From Gemmatimonadales bacterium (GTDB taxonomy: Bacteria > Gemmatimonadota > Gemmatimonadetes > Gemmatimonadales > GWC2-71-9): a DNA stretch of 25,693 nucleotides. Within the stretch, counting starts at the first letter, position 1. Each line of letters starts with the position of its first letter. The stretch is from NCBI GenBank assembly GCA_013813675.1, contig JACCRH010000168.1, positions 1 through 25,693 of the forward strand. The letters are read 5' to 3'. Of this stretch, positions 1-7,236 are shown piece by piece. The position numbers and the translations under genes are program-made. The notes under the pieces are model-generated. The model ran no database searches. It had not been told where the DNA came from and saw only the letters and a program-made list of their open reading frames with translations.

Positions 1-138
1 CGGCCCAACCCGGCCTGGCCGGTGAGGCGCGCGGCCGTCATCATGCAGACCCGGAAGCACGAGCCCGACGCCGCTGCCGATCTGGCGAGGTGCCGAGGTC
101 TTTCCCAGGGATGGCGATCGCGGCTCCTCGGGGAGTAA
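1..138 (+). CDS. 3' end of an unrecognised protein-coding gene (partial)
   Basis: Frame 1 is open from the first base to a TAA at 136-138, giving 45 residues of a C-terminus (ending SRLLGE). About 40 of the 45 sense codons end in G or C, and the first 24 all do, which matches the codon use of the certain genes here. The other two + frames are less convincing: frame 2 stops quickly and frame 3 reads Arg/Ala-rich. I do not recognise the family from this tail, which is basic and has no membrane segment. The start lies outside the window. The repeat spacer begins about 10 bp after the stop, so this is probably the last gene of a separate transcription unit upstream of the ribosomal cluster. Confidence 0.5.
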   Translation, partial: RPNPAWPVRRAAVIMQTRKHEPDAAADLARCRGLSQGWRSRLLGE

Positions 139-148
139 GGGACTCTGC

Positions 149-240
149 CATGTTGAGCGAAGCGAGAGTGTCATGTTGAGCGAAGCCAGAGTGTCATGTT
201 GAGCGAAGCCAGAGTGTCATCCTGAGCGAAGCGAAGGAGT
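149..240. repeat. Four tandem 23-bp repeat units
   Basis: Four consecutive 23-bp units lie at 149-171, 172-194, 195-217 and 218-240. The first three begin CATGTTGAGCGAAGC and end GAGTGT. Units 2 and 3 are identical and unit 1 differs at one base. The fourth begins CATCCTGAGCGAAGC and ends AAGGAGT. It is the unit that pairs with the inverted copy just downstream. The run looks like local amplification of half of a palindromic intergenic repeat. Confidence 0.9.
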
Positions 241-280
241 CGAAACGAGGCTATGGCTCCTTCACTTCGCTCAGGATGAC
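216..280. repeat. Palindromic intergenic repeat, copy 1 (hairpin)
   Basis: The left arm (216-241) and right arm (255-280) are inverted copies over 26 bp with about two mismatches and a 13-nt loop. The left arm starts GTCATCCTGAGCGAAGCGAA and the right arm ends TTCGCTCAGGATGAC. Related palindromes occur at 7066-7155 and 12156-12239. The position between an upstream stop codon and the rpsF promoter region would suit a transcript-end hairpin, but no T-tract follows it, so a terminator role is not shown. Confidence 0.85.
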
Positions 281-315
281 AAGACCAGTGCCTACCGGCC
301 CGCACCGTTCCCGCC

Positions 316-321
316 TATACT
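316..321 (+). promoter_or_regulatory. Possible -10 element for the rpsF cluster
   Basis: TATACT matches five of six bases of the sigma-70 -10 consensus and lies 70 bp before the rpsF ATG in an otherwise GC-rich spacer. No good TTGACA-like -35 sits 16-18 bp upstream (TACCGG at the 17-bp position), so the call rests on one box and on position. Confidence 0.35.
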
Positions 322-391
322 ACCCCCTCACAAACCATCCTCCCCGGCGTCCGCACCAGGCCCGGGGCGACTCAGACCGAAGGAAGGTGTC

Positions 392-733
392 ATGACCCGT
401 CAGTACGAGGTCGTCTATATCTTCGATAGTGCTCTCGAAGAGACGGCCATCAACGAGCGCCTCGAGCGCTTCCACGCCCTCATCCAGCAGCCCGACGTCG
501 AGGCCCCCCAAATCAGTCATTGGGGCAAGCGCAGCCTCGCCTACCCCATCAAGAAGCACGAGACCGGGTACTACGTCGTCGCCAAGTTCGACGCGGCCGC
601 CTCCGCGCTGCCGGAGTTCGAGCGCGCGATCAAGCTCGACGACGGCGTGCTTCGCTTCCTGGTGGTGGTGAACGAGGGCGCCCAACCGGTACCGGTCACC
701 GCGGGCAAGAGCGACGAGGAGGACGACGAATGA
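392..733 (+). CDS. rpsF: 30S ribosomal protein S6
   Basis: A 113-residue protein of the bS6 family, which binds the central domain of 16S rRNA as a heterodimer with S18. It has the family's opening strand (YEVVYIFDSALEE), the central WGKRSLAYPIKKHETGYYV segment and the FLVVV strand, then an acidic tail (SDEEDDE) like those of many S6 proteins. An AGGAAGG ribosome-binding site at 381-387 fixes the ATG. Its TGA overlaps the rpsR start as ATGA, so the two partners are probably translationally coupled. An ssb gene, which lies between rpsF and rpsR in many bacteria, is absent here. Confidence 0.97.
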   Translation: MTRQYEVVYIFDSALEETAINERLERFHALIQQPDVEAPQISHWGKRSLAYPIKKHETGYYVVAKFDAAASALPEFERAIKLDDGVLRFLVVVNEGAQPVPVTAGKSDEEDDE

Positions 734-951
734 GGCGGCCGCAGAAGACCTGCGCCATCTGCGAATCGGGTGTGCGGGTGGTGGACTACAAGGATGAGCG
801 CACCCTGTCCCGGTTCCTGACCGAGCGGGGCAAGATCCTGCCCAGTCGGCTGTCGGGCACCTGCGCCCGCCACCAGCGGCAGCTCAGCACCGCCATCAAG
901 CGGGCCCGGCAACTGGCGCTGCTGCCCTACATCAAGGGCTTCACCGGCTGA
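730..951 (+). CDS. rpsR: 30S ribosomal protein S18, zinc-ligand form
   Basis: A 73-residue bS18. It carries the family core (DYKDERTLSRFLTERGKILP, then HQRQLSTAIKRARQLALLPY). Cys8, Cys11, Cys45 and His48 make a plausible zinc site, so this is the Cys-containing form of S18. The start at 730 is chosen because the longer open frame has no S18 similarity before it and because ATG at 730 overlaps the rpsF stop as ATGA. The next gene begins at or just after its stop. Confidence 0.96.
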   Translation: MRRPQKTCAICESGVRVVDYKDERTLSRFLTERGKILPSRLSGTCARHQRQLSTAIKRARQLALLPYIKGFTG

Positions 952-1037
952 GTACCTCCGGGCGGGCGGGCGCACCGGCGAGCGGACGCTGGGGACAGGT
1001 CCTCGCCCTGGCCGGCTTTCTTCTGCTCGCCCCCTCC

Positions 1038-1880
1038 ATGTTTCTCGGGCCCCTGGCCGCGCTGCTCCTGGTCTCCCGCCCGGCCACGCTCCGCGAATGG
1101 GTGTGGCTGGCAGGTGCGCTGGCCTGGTCGGCGCTGTGGCTGCAGGAGGCCGGCGGCTTGGGCGCACAGTTCGCCCGGGCCGCGGCGGTGCTGGTGTCGG
1201 GTGGGTTCCTGGCGCTGACCTTGTGGCGGCCATCGAACCGGCTGTCGCACGCCTTGGCCGCCACCGGCGCCGCCGCCCTGGGACTCACGGTCTGGATGTA
1301 TGGGTTCGGGCTGAAATGGGGCGCGGTGCGGGCGGCGGTCGAGGGGGAGCTCGCGACACTGCAGCGGGGCATGCGGACCGGCTGGACCGGCATTGCCGGA
1401 TCGTCCGAAATGGCCGCGCAGATGTCCACCATGGCGGACACGGTGTCCATCCTCTACCCCGGTCTGCTTGCCCTGTCGGCCATTGCGGGGCTTCGACTGG
1501 CGTGGGCGTGGTACCACCGGATCGCGGTCCGGCCGGTGGGGGCTCCCCCTGCCCCTTTCTCGGCGTTCGGCTTCAGCGACCAGTTGATCTGGGGCTGGGT
1601 AGTCGGAGTGGCGCTGGTGCTCATCCCCCGGCCCGACTGGGTCCGTCTGGTCGGAGAGAACCTGCTGCTGGTGTGGGGCGCTCTATACGCTACCCGGGGT
1701 ATGGCGGTATTCGTCCTGGGAGCGCGGCGCACCCCGAAGTCCATTCTGGCGGCGTTGGGGTTGGTCACCCTGTTCCTGCTGCCGTTTGTGCTGTGCGGGC
1801 TGACGATGGTCGGCCTCGCCGATACCTGGCTAGATTTCCGGCGTCGGCTGACGCCGGCCACCGGAGGGTACGACCGATGA
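1038..1880 (+). CDS. DUF2232-like polytopic membrane protein
   Basis: A hydrophobic protein of at least 280 residues with about seven to eight predicted membrane segments, for example around residues 1-10, 18-33, 50-65, 75-95, 140-155, 185-200, 215-230 and 235-260. Size, topology and position between rpsR and rplI fit the DUF2232 (YybS-like) family, whose biochemical role is not established. The ATG at 1038 falls inside the first hydrophobic helix. The same frame is open back into rpsR and adds GQVLALAGFLLLAPS, so the true start is probably upstream. No in-frame ATG, GTG or TTG exists there. The best candidate is CTG at 948, overlapping the rpsR stop as CTGA. The stop overlaps the rplI start as ATGA. 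Confidence 0.7.
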   Translation: MFLGPLAALLLVSRPATLREWVWLAGALAWSALWLQEAGGLGAQFARAAAVLVSGGFLALTLWRPSNRLSHALAATGAAALGLTVWMYGFGLKWGAVRAAVEGELATLQRGMRTGWTGIAGSSEMAAQMSTMADTVSILYPGLLALSAIAGLRLAWAWYHRIAVRPVGAPPAPFSAFGFSDQLIWGWVVGVALVLIPRPDWVRLVGENLLLVWGALYATRGMAVFVLGARRTPKSILAALGLVTLFLLPFVLCGLTMVGLADTWLDFRRRLTPATGGYDR

Positions 1881-2323
1881 TCGAAGTGATCCTGCGTGAG
1901 GACATCAAGACGCTCGGCAAGGCCGGAGAAATGGTCCGGGTCAAGCCGGGATACGCCCGCAACTACCTGCTGCCTCACGGCCTGGCCTTCGAGGCCACGG
2001 AGGGCAACAAGAAGCGGATCGCCGCCGAGACCAAGGCGAAGGGTGCCCGAAATGCCGCCGAGAAGACCGAGGCCGAAAAGGCCGCCGCCACACTCTCCGC
2101 CGTAAGCCTCACCATCCCGGGCAAGGCGGGCGAAGAGGGCAAGCTGTTCGGGTCGGTCACCGCGCAGGACGTGGCGGACGCGCTGGGGCGGGCGGGTCAC
2201 ACGGTGGACCGCCGCCGGATCGAGCTGGAGCATCCGATCAAGTCGCTCGGCGAGCACCTCGTGAGCGTTCGGCTGCACCCCGAGGTTCACGCGGAGGTGC
2301 GCGTCTCTGTCGTGGCGGAGTGA
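1877..2323 (+). CDS. rplI: 50S ribosomal protein L9
   Basis: A 148-residue bL9, the usual length. The N-terminal domain carries the rRNA-binding signature (GYARNYLLPHGLAFEAT, about residues 24-40). A long Ala/Lys/Glu-rich connecting helix follows at about residues 41-75. The C-terminal domain contains KLFGSVTAQDVADAL and ends VRVSVVAE. ATG at 1877 overlaps the preceding TGA as ATGA. The longer open frame upstream lies inside the membrane-protein gene and looks unlike L9. L9 stabilises the 50S stalk region and affects frame maintenance. It closes the ribosomal part of the cluster. Confidence 0.96.
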   Translation: MIEVILREDIKTLGKAGEMVRVKPGYARNYLLPHGLAFEATEGNKKRIAAETKAKGARNAAEKTEAEKAAATLSAVSLTIPGKAGEEGKLFGSVTAQDVADALGRAGHTVDRRRIELEHPIKSLGEHLVSVRLHPEVHAEVRVSVVAE

Positions 2324-2333
2324 CCCACCGCGC

Positions 2334-3413
2334 ATGACCGTCGGGATCGCGTACATCGACGGTCCCCGGCTGGCGCGATCGGTCTTCGCGGCCGCTGACT
2401 GGGCGGCCGCCGGTCGCGACGAGATCAACCGGATCAACGTCTTTCCGGTCCCCGATGGCGACACCGGCACCAACTTCACTCTGCCATCCTCGCCGCCCTG
2501 GATGCCGAGCTCAGCCCGGCCGAGATACCGGCCGCTTTGGTGGACGTCGCGGCCGAGCGTGACTTCCAGTTCTGCACCGAGGTCCTGGTCCGCGGCGAGC
2601 AGCTCCCCCCGGGCAACGAAGTCCGAACGGCGATGCACGCCTTCGGAGGCTCGGTCGTAGTCGCGGCGGCAGGCGACATCCTCAAGATTCATGTGCACAC
2701 CGACACCCCCGGGGCCGTCTTTAGCTATTGCGGCACGCTGGGGACGGGTGGAGCCGACCAAAGCCGACGACATGCGCGCCCAGCACCGCCGCCTGGCGCA
2801 TGAGGAGCGGCGAGCAGTGGCGGTGGTGTCGGACACTTCGGCCGACCTTCCTGACCCGGTGCTCGACCGGCACCACATCTCCCTGGTCCCGCTGCAGGTC
2901 GTCTTCGGGGACGAGACGTTTCGCGACCGGGTCGAGCTCAAGCCGAATCAGTTCTACCGGCGGCTACGGGGGCACCCGGGACCTGCCCACCACTTCGCAG
3001 CCCACGCCGCCGGACTTCGTACGGGTGCTCCGCGATGCCCGCGGGCGTGGATCGCCGGCATGCTGGACGTGAAGCGGATTCTGTCACTGGACGCCACCGG
3101 GCGAGTCATTCCGGTGGACCGGGTCCGGGGCAAGGACAGCCTGGTGCCGCGGGTACTGGGGCTGCTGGAGCAGCGCGTCACGCCGCGGCCCACTATGGTA
3201 CGATTCGGGGTGGCTCATGCCGAGGCGCCGGAGATGGCCGAGCGGGTCCGAAACGCCCTCGTGGCGGCCTACCAGCCAGGGGAATGCTTCGTCACGCTGG
3301 GCACCGGCGTGCTCGCCACGCACGTGGGACCCGGGGCCTGGGCGGTTTTCTACCAGGTCGAGGACGGCCCGGCCGGAGGTTCTGGCCGCCGGGATCAAGG
3401 AACGACGCAATGA
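2334..3413 (+). pseudogene. Decayed DhaL (DAK2)-DegV fusion gene
   Basis: Pieces of a dihydroxyacetone-kinase-like/FakA-type protein fused to a DegV (fatty-acid-binding) domain appear in order but in different frames. Frame of 2334: an N-terminal DhaL start with the nucleotide/metal motif INVFPVPDGDTGTN, ending near 2478. Frame of 2537, from about 2480 to 2728: the FakA-like middle (FQFCTEVLVRGE, GDILKIHVHTDTPGAVF). Frame of 2691 from about 2730: ARWGRVEPTKADDM, then the DegV start VVSDTSADLP to FYRRLR near 2970. Frame of 2728: RDLPTTSQPTPPDFVRVLRDAR to about 3040. Frame of 2691 again: ILSLDATGRVIPVDRVRG to HVGPGAWAVFYQVEDG, stop 3413. That is at least four frame breaks. Most of DhaL and roughly 90-100 residues of central DegV are also missing. 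In FakA/FakB-type systems these domains handle fatty-acid phosphorylation; the function here is presumably lost. Assembly error is the main alternative. Confidence 0.85.
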
Positions 3414-3760
3414 CCAACACACCCGAGGCGCTTCGCCTCGCGCTGGACGCCATACAGGATCTGAAGGCGAACGAGCTCGTGGTACTCGATTTGCGAGGGC
3501 TCACTGACGCCACCGACTATTTCGTGATCGCGTCGGGTACCTCCGACGCCCACGTCCGCGGCATCGCCGAGTCGGTAATCGAGAAGCTGGGCCGCCGGGG
3601 ACACCGTACGCATCATGTCGAAGGACTCAACAGCGGGCGGTGGGTGCTGCTCGATTTCGTGGATTTCGTGATCCACCTCTTCCACCCCGAGACCCGCTCC
3701 TTCTACCAGCTCGAGCGGCTCTGGGATGATGCACCGGAGCTGTTGATCAGCTCCACCTAG
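3410..3760 (+). CDS. rsfS: Ribosomal silencing factor RsfS
   Basis: A 116-residue RsfS/Iojap family protein, which binds L14 on the 50S subunit and blocks subunit joining under nutrient limitation. The diagnostic DATDYFVIASGTSDAHVRGI segment is at about residues 37-56, followed by EGLNSGRWVLLDFVDFVIHLFHPETRSFYQLERLW. ATG at 3410 has AAGGA at 3397-3401 upstream and overlaps the stop of the broken DegV frame as ATGA, so translation may once have been coupled to that gene. The longer open frame upstream lies in the pseudogene and is not RsfS-like. The last 18 bp including the stop are duplicated just downstream. Confidence 0.95.
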   Translation: MTNTPEALRLALDAIQDLKANELVVLDLRGLTDATDYFVIASGTSDAHVRGIAESVIEKLGRRGHRTHHVEGLNSGRWVLLDFVDFVIHLFHPETRSFYQLERLWDDAPELLISST

Positions 3761-3778
3761 TTGATCGGCTCCACCTAG
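3743..3778. repeat. 18-bp tandem duplication at the rsfS stop
   Basis: TTGATCAGCTCCACCTAG (3743-3760) is followed directly by TTGATCGGCTCCACCTAG (3761-3778), with one mismatch. The unit encodes the last residues and the stop of rsfS, so the second copy is a silent echo in the spacer before the next gene. Confidence 0.95.
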
Positions 3779-3789
3779 CTGAGGTCGCC

Positions 3790-6700
3790 ATGCTTCGACG
3801 CACCGCTCCGGCGCTGGTCCTTCTCCTGTTGCTCGGCCTTCCTGGCGCGCTCTCCGCCCAGTACTTCGGGCGGAACAAGGTCCAGTACACCAACTTCGAT
3901 TTCAAGGTCATCCAGACCGAGCATTTCGACGTCTACTTCTACGAGCGCGAGCGGGTCGCGGCGATGGACGGGGCACGGATGGCGGAGCGCTCCTACGCCC
4001 GGCTCTCGAAGGTGCTCAACCACGATTTTCGGGAGCGGAAGCCGATCATCCTGTACGCGTCGCACTCGGACTTCGTGCAGACCAACGCGACCCAGGTGGG
4101 CGAGGGCACCGGCGGCGTCACCGACTTCGCTCGGAACCGGGCGGTGATGCCGTTTACCGGCTCGTACTCGGACTTCGAGCACGTGCTGATGCACGAGATG
4201 GCGCACCAGTTCCAGTACGACGTCTGGTCCCGGGGACGGGCCGGCGCGGGCTTCGCGACCCTGGTCGCGATCGCTCCGCCGCTCTGGTTCGCGGAAGGCA
4301 TGGCCGAGTACCTGTCCGTCGGCCCGATCAAGGCGGAGACCGCGATGTGGCTCCGCGACGCGTCGCTCGAGGGAAAGCTGCCCACCATCGATCAGATGAC
4401 GGTGGACCCCTACGAGTTCTTTCCCTACCGCTTCGGCCACGCGCTCTGGTCCTACGTGGCCGAGCGCTGGGGCGACGAGGCGGTCGGCGCGATCCTCAAG
4501 GCCACGCTTGCGGGCGGCGTCGAGCCCGCCTTCCGGCGCACCATCGGTCTCACGCTCGACCAGCTCTCCGAGCAGTGGCGTGACGCCGTGCAGAAGCGGT
4601 ATCTGCCGGAGATCGGCGCGCGGGCCCGCGCCCGCTCGGTGGCCGAGGAGCTGCTCACCGAGAAGCGGTCGGACGGCGTCTACCACCTGGCCCCCGCCCT
4701 GTCTCCCGACGGCTCCCAGGTGGCGTACTTCAGCGAGAAGGACTTCTACTCGGTGGACCTGTACCTCGCCGACGGCATCACCGGCGAGGTCAAGCGGCGC
4801 ATCCTGAAGTCGGGGATCAGCAGCAACTACGAGACCTACCGGTTCCTCAACTCGCAGGCGAACTGGTCGCCGGATGGGAAGTTCCTGGCTTTCGCCGCGA
4901 AGCGAGGTCCCCGGGACGACATCCTCATCGTGGATGTCAAGCGGAACAAAGAGGTGAAACGCATCGAGCTCAAGCTGAGCGGGGTCACGACGCCATCATG
5001 GAGCCCCGATGGCAAGCAGCTCATCTTCACCGGGTACGAGGGCGGGCTCAGCGATCTCTACATCGTGAACCGCGACGGGAGCGGTTTGCGCCAGCTCACC
5101 GAGGACAAGTACGCGGATCTCCACCCGGTGTGGTCGCCGGACGGGGGCAGCATCGCCTTCGCCACGGATCGCGGGCCGGAGACCGACTTCCGGACCCTGG
5201 CCGTCGGCAACTGGCGCATCGCGCTCTACGACCTCGCGACCGGTTCGGTCCGCCTGCTGGACCGTATGGACAACGGCAAGAACGTGAGCCCCCAGTGGAG
5301 TCCCGATGGCCGCTCCCTGGCGTTCGTCTCCGATCGGAACGGCGTCAGCAACGTCTTCCTGTACGATCTCGAGGCGAACGACGTCTACCAGCTCACCGAC
5401 TTCTACACCGGGGCCCAGGGCATCACTCCGCTCTCGCCGGTGATCTCGTGGGCCAGCGGGGCCGACCGCCTGGCCTTCGTCTACTTCGAGGCCGGCCAGT
5501 ACGACGTCTACAGCATCACCAATCCCCGTGCGCTCAAGCGGCAACCGTATCGGGAGCAGCCGCAGGACAGCATCGGCATCCTGGCCCGGGCCGTCACGCC
5601 GCCGCTCGATACCACCCGATCGCTTCAGGTGAAGGAAGAGGTGCGGCCGCAGGTCGGCGAGGGCGGATCGATTTATCGTACGCCGTCGGGCTTCCGCTCC
5701 TCCAGCGAAGTCGTGCGGTCGGGCGACACCACCCGTCCGGTCGAGCCGGTCTCGATCGCCGCCCTGCTCGACTCGGCGGACTTCAGCCTGCCGGACACCA
5801 GCGAGTTTACCCTCAAGCAATACCGCACCAAGTTCACGCCCGACTACGTGGCCCGTCCTTCCATCGGCTACGCGCGCGACAACTTCGGGCGGGGATTCTT
5901 CGGCGGCTCGGCGATCTCGTTGAGCGACATCCTCGGCAACCAGCAGCTCATCTTCGCGGGCTATGTGAACGGGAGGATCAGCGAGGCCCAGATCCTCGCG
6001 GCCTACGCCAACCTCAGCCGCCGGATCAACTGGGCGGTGGGGCTCTCCCAGGATCCCTACTACTTCCTGGAGCCGAGCCAGATCCTGCCCGGGCGCACGC
6101 CCGGGGAGAATCTCTTCGTCACCAACATCCGCCGGCTGGTGGTCCGCTCGGCCTTCGGCTCGGCCTACTATCCGCTCAGCCGATTTCAGCGGATCGAGGC
6201 TGGGATACGGTTCGCCAACGTGGACGACGCCATTCTCAAGATCAACGAGCCCTACAATCCGGCGACCGGCTTCGCGACCGACGACCCGTTCCTGGAGACC
6301 GACAACCGCCCCGGCGTGACCTACGGACAGCCTTCCGCCGCCCTGGTGTTCGACAACTCGCTCTTCGGCTACGTCGGCCCGTTCTACGGGCGGCGGTACC
6401 GGTTCGAGCTGGCCCGGACGGTGGGCGACTGGAGCTTCGCCCAGGTCACCGCGGACTACCGCCGCTACGACCGGATCATCGGGCCGATCGTCTTCGCCAG
6501 TCGCCTGCTCTACTTCGGGCGGATCGGGCGCGACGCCCGGGAGTTCCGGATCTACGCCGGCAGCACCGACCTGATCCGGGGAAACACCTCGGGCTCGTAC
6601 CGGCGGAACGAGTGTCTCAACGCCAACGATCCCGGCTCCGAGACCGGCTGCTCGGAGCTGGACCGCCTGGTCGGCACCCAGATCGGCGTCGCCTCCGCCG

Positions 6701-6993
6701 AGCTTCGGTTCCCGATTCTGAATCCGTCGTTCGGCCTGCCAGCGGCGATCCCGCCGATCGAGGGCGCGATCTTCTACGATATCGGTCTCGCCTGGGACAA
6801 CCAGAGCACGATCCGTTGGCAGCGTCGCGAGGGTGACGATCCGGTCCGGGTGCGCACCCCGCTCCGCACGTTGGGAGTGTCGGTGCGCGCCAACCTGTTT
6901 GGTTTCGCGGTGGCCCGGCTGGACTACTCGATCCCGCAGAACCGGCCGCAGGTCGGGGGGCTATGGACGTTCAGCCTGGGGCCGACGTTTTAG
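3790..6993 (+). CDS. Secreted zincin / TolB-propeller / outer-membrane barrel protein
   Basis: A 1067-residue protein. Residues 1-23 are a signal peptide ending LSAQ. A peptidase MA-like domain follows, with HEMAH at 135-139 and a probable third zinc ligand at Glu169 in WFAEGMAEYLS. From about 300 to 560 it has PD40/TolB blades with SPDG motifs near 302, 358, 405, 448 and 502. From about 690 to the end the sequence alternates like strands of a bacterial surface antigen-type barrel and finishes in Phe (LGPTF), as outer-membrane beta-barrels do. I infer an outer-membrane protein with a periplasmic or surface zinc peptidase and propeller. The substrate is unknown. The zinc site looks intact, but activity is not proven. 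A weak GAGGT lies just before the ATG. The gene is 29 bp after rsfS. Confidence 0.85.
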   Translation: MLRRTAPALVLLLLLGLPGALSAQYFGRNKVQYTNFDFKVIQTEHFDVYFYERERVAAMDGARMAERSYARLSKVLNHDFRERKPIILYASHSDFVQTNATQVGEGTGGVTDFARNRAVMPFTGSYSDFEHVLMHEMAHQFQYDVWSRGRAGAGFATLVAIAPPLWFAEGMAEYLSVGPIKAETAMWLRDASLEGKLPTIDQMTVDPYEFFPYRFGHALWSYVAERWGDEAVGAILKATLAGGVEPAFRRTIGLTLDQLSEQWRDAVQKRYLPEIGARARARSVAEELLTEKRSDGVYHLAPALSPDGSQVAYFSEKDFYSVDLYLADGITGEVKRRILKSGISSNYETYRFLNSQANWSPDGKFLAFAAKRGPRDDILIVDVKRNKEVKRIELKLSGVTTPSWSPDGKQLIFTGYEGGLSDLYIVNRDGSGLRQLTEDKYADLHPVWSPDGGSIAFATDRGPETDFRTLAVGNWRIALYDLATGSVRLLDRMDNGKNVSPQWSPDGRSLAFVSDRNGVSNVFLYDLEANDVYQLTDFYTGAQGITPLSPVISWASGADRLAFVYFEAGQYDVYSITNPRALKRQPYREQPQDSIGILARAVTPPLDTTRSLQVKEEVRPQVGEGGSIYRTPSGFRSSSEVVRSGDTTRPVEPVSIAALLDSADFSLPDTSEFTLKQYRTKFTPDYVARPSIGYARDNFGRGFFGGSAISLSDILGNQQLIFAGYVNGRISEAQILAAYANLSRRINWAVGLSQDPYYFLEPSQILPGRTPGENLFVTNIRRLVVRSAFGSAYYPLSRFQRIEAGIRFANVDDAILKINEPYNPATGFATDDPFLETDNRPGVTYGQPSAALVFDNSLFGYVGPFYGRRYRFELARTVGDWSFAQVTADYRRYDRIIGPIVFASRLLYFGRIGRDAREFRIYAGSTDLIRGNTSGSYRRNECLNANDPGSETGCSELDRLVGTQIGVASAELRFPILNPSFGLPAAIPPIEGAIFYDIGLAWDNQSTIRWQRREGDDPVRVRTPLRTLGVSVRANLFGFAVARLDYSIPQNRPQVGGLWTFSLGPTF

Positions 6994-7003
6994 GGGGCGG
7001 AAC

Positions 7004-7200
7004 GGCAGTGGAGGGCGGAACGGCGGAACGGCGGGAACGAGAGGATAGCTTGCGGGTGACGAGGGGTCATCCCGAGCGGAGCGAGGGATCTTCTTCGCGG
7101 TCGTCGAGGCCGGGCTAGGAAGATCCCTCGGCCGCATTCGCTCCCTCGGGATGACAGATGGTCGCTCCAGCGTCCTTCCGCCGTTCCGCCCTCCACTGCC
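7004..7200. repeat. 197-bp element with perfect 25-bp terminal inverted repeats
   Basis: The arms at 7004-7028 (starting GGCAGTGGAGGGCGGAACGG) and 7176-7200 (ending CCGTTCCGCCCTCCACTGCC) are exact inverted copies. Inside lies a second palindrome (7066-7155). GGCGGAACGG is repeated at 6996-7005, 7014-7023 and 7022-7031. This accounts for most of the 243-bp spacer between the flanking genes. No coding potential is evident inside, so any mobile-element interpretation would be a non-autonomous, MITE-like one. I cannot identify a target-site duplication. Confidence 0.85.
7066..7155. repeat. Palindromic intergenic repeat, copy 2
   Basis: The left arm starts GTCATCCCGAGCGGAGCGAG and runs to GGATCTTCT (7066-7094). 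The right arm (7117-7155) contains AGGAAGATCCCTCGG and ends CTCCCTCGGGATGAC. The match is imperfect because about ten extra bases sit in the right arm (around 7130-7140). It shares its core with the repeats at 216-280 and 12156-12239. Confidence 0.85.
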
Positions 7201-7236
7201 TTTCGGCCGTTCCACCCTGTCAACTATGTTTCCCCG

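Noticed and set aside
149..280. Possible CRISPR array from the regular 23-bp repeats
   Set aside because: The units abut directly with no spacers between them, and no cas gene is in the window.
571..1517. Long - strand open frames across rpsF, rpsR and the membrane-protein gene
   Set aside because: They are antisense to clear ribosomal protein genes, are Arg/Pro-rich, and arise from high GC content suppressing stops.
1454..2941. 495-codon - strand frame over rplI and the DhaL/DegV region
   Set aside because: It is antisense to rplI and to recognisable DhaL/DegV pieces, and its composition is low-complexity Arg/Ser with no recognisable domain.
4998..6836. 612-codon + strand frame within the zincin/TolB/barrel gene
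   Set aside because: It is an alternative frame of a gene with clear motifs; the translation is Arg/Gly/Pro-rich with no domain.
7066..7155. Rho-independent terminator after the zincin/TolB/barrel gene
   Set aside because: The hairpin is long and imperfect and no T-rich tract follows on either strand; the repeat family explanation fits better.
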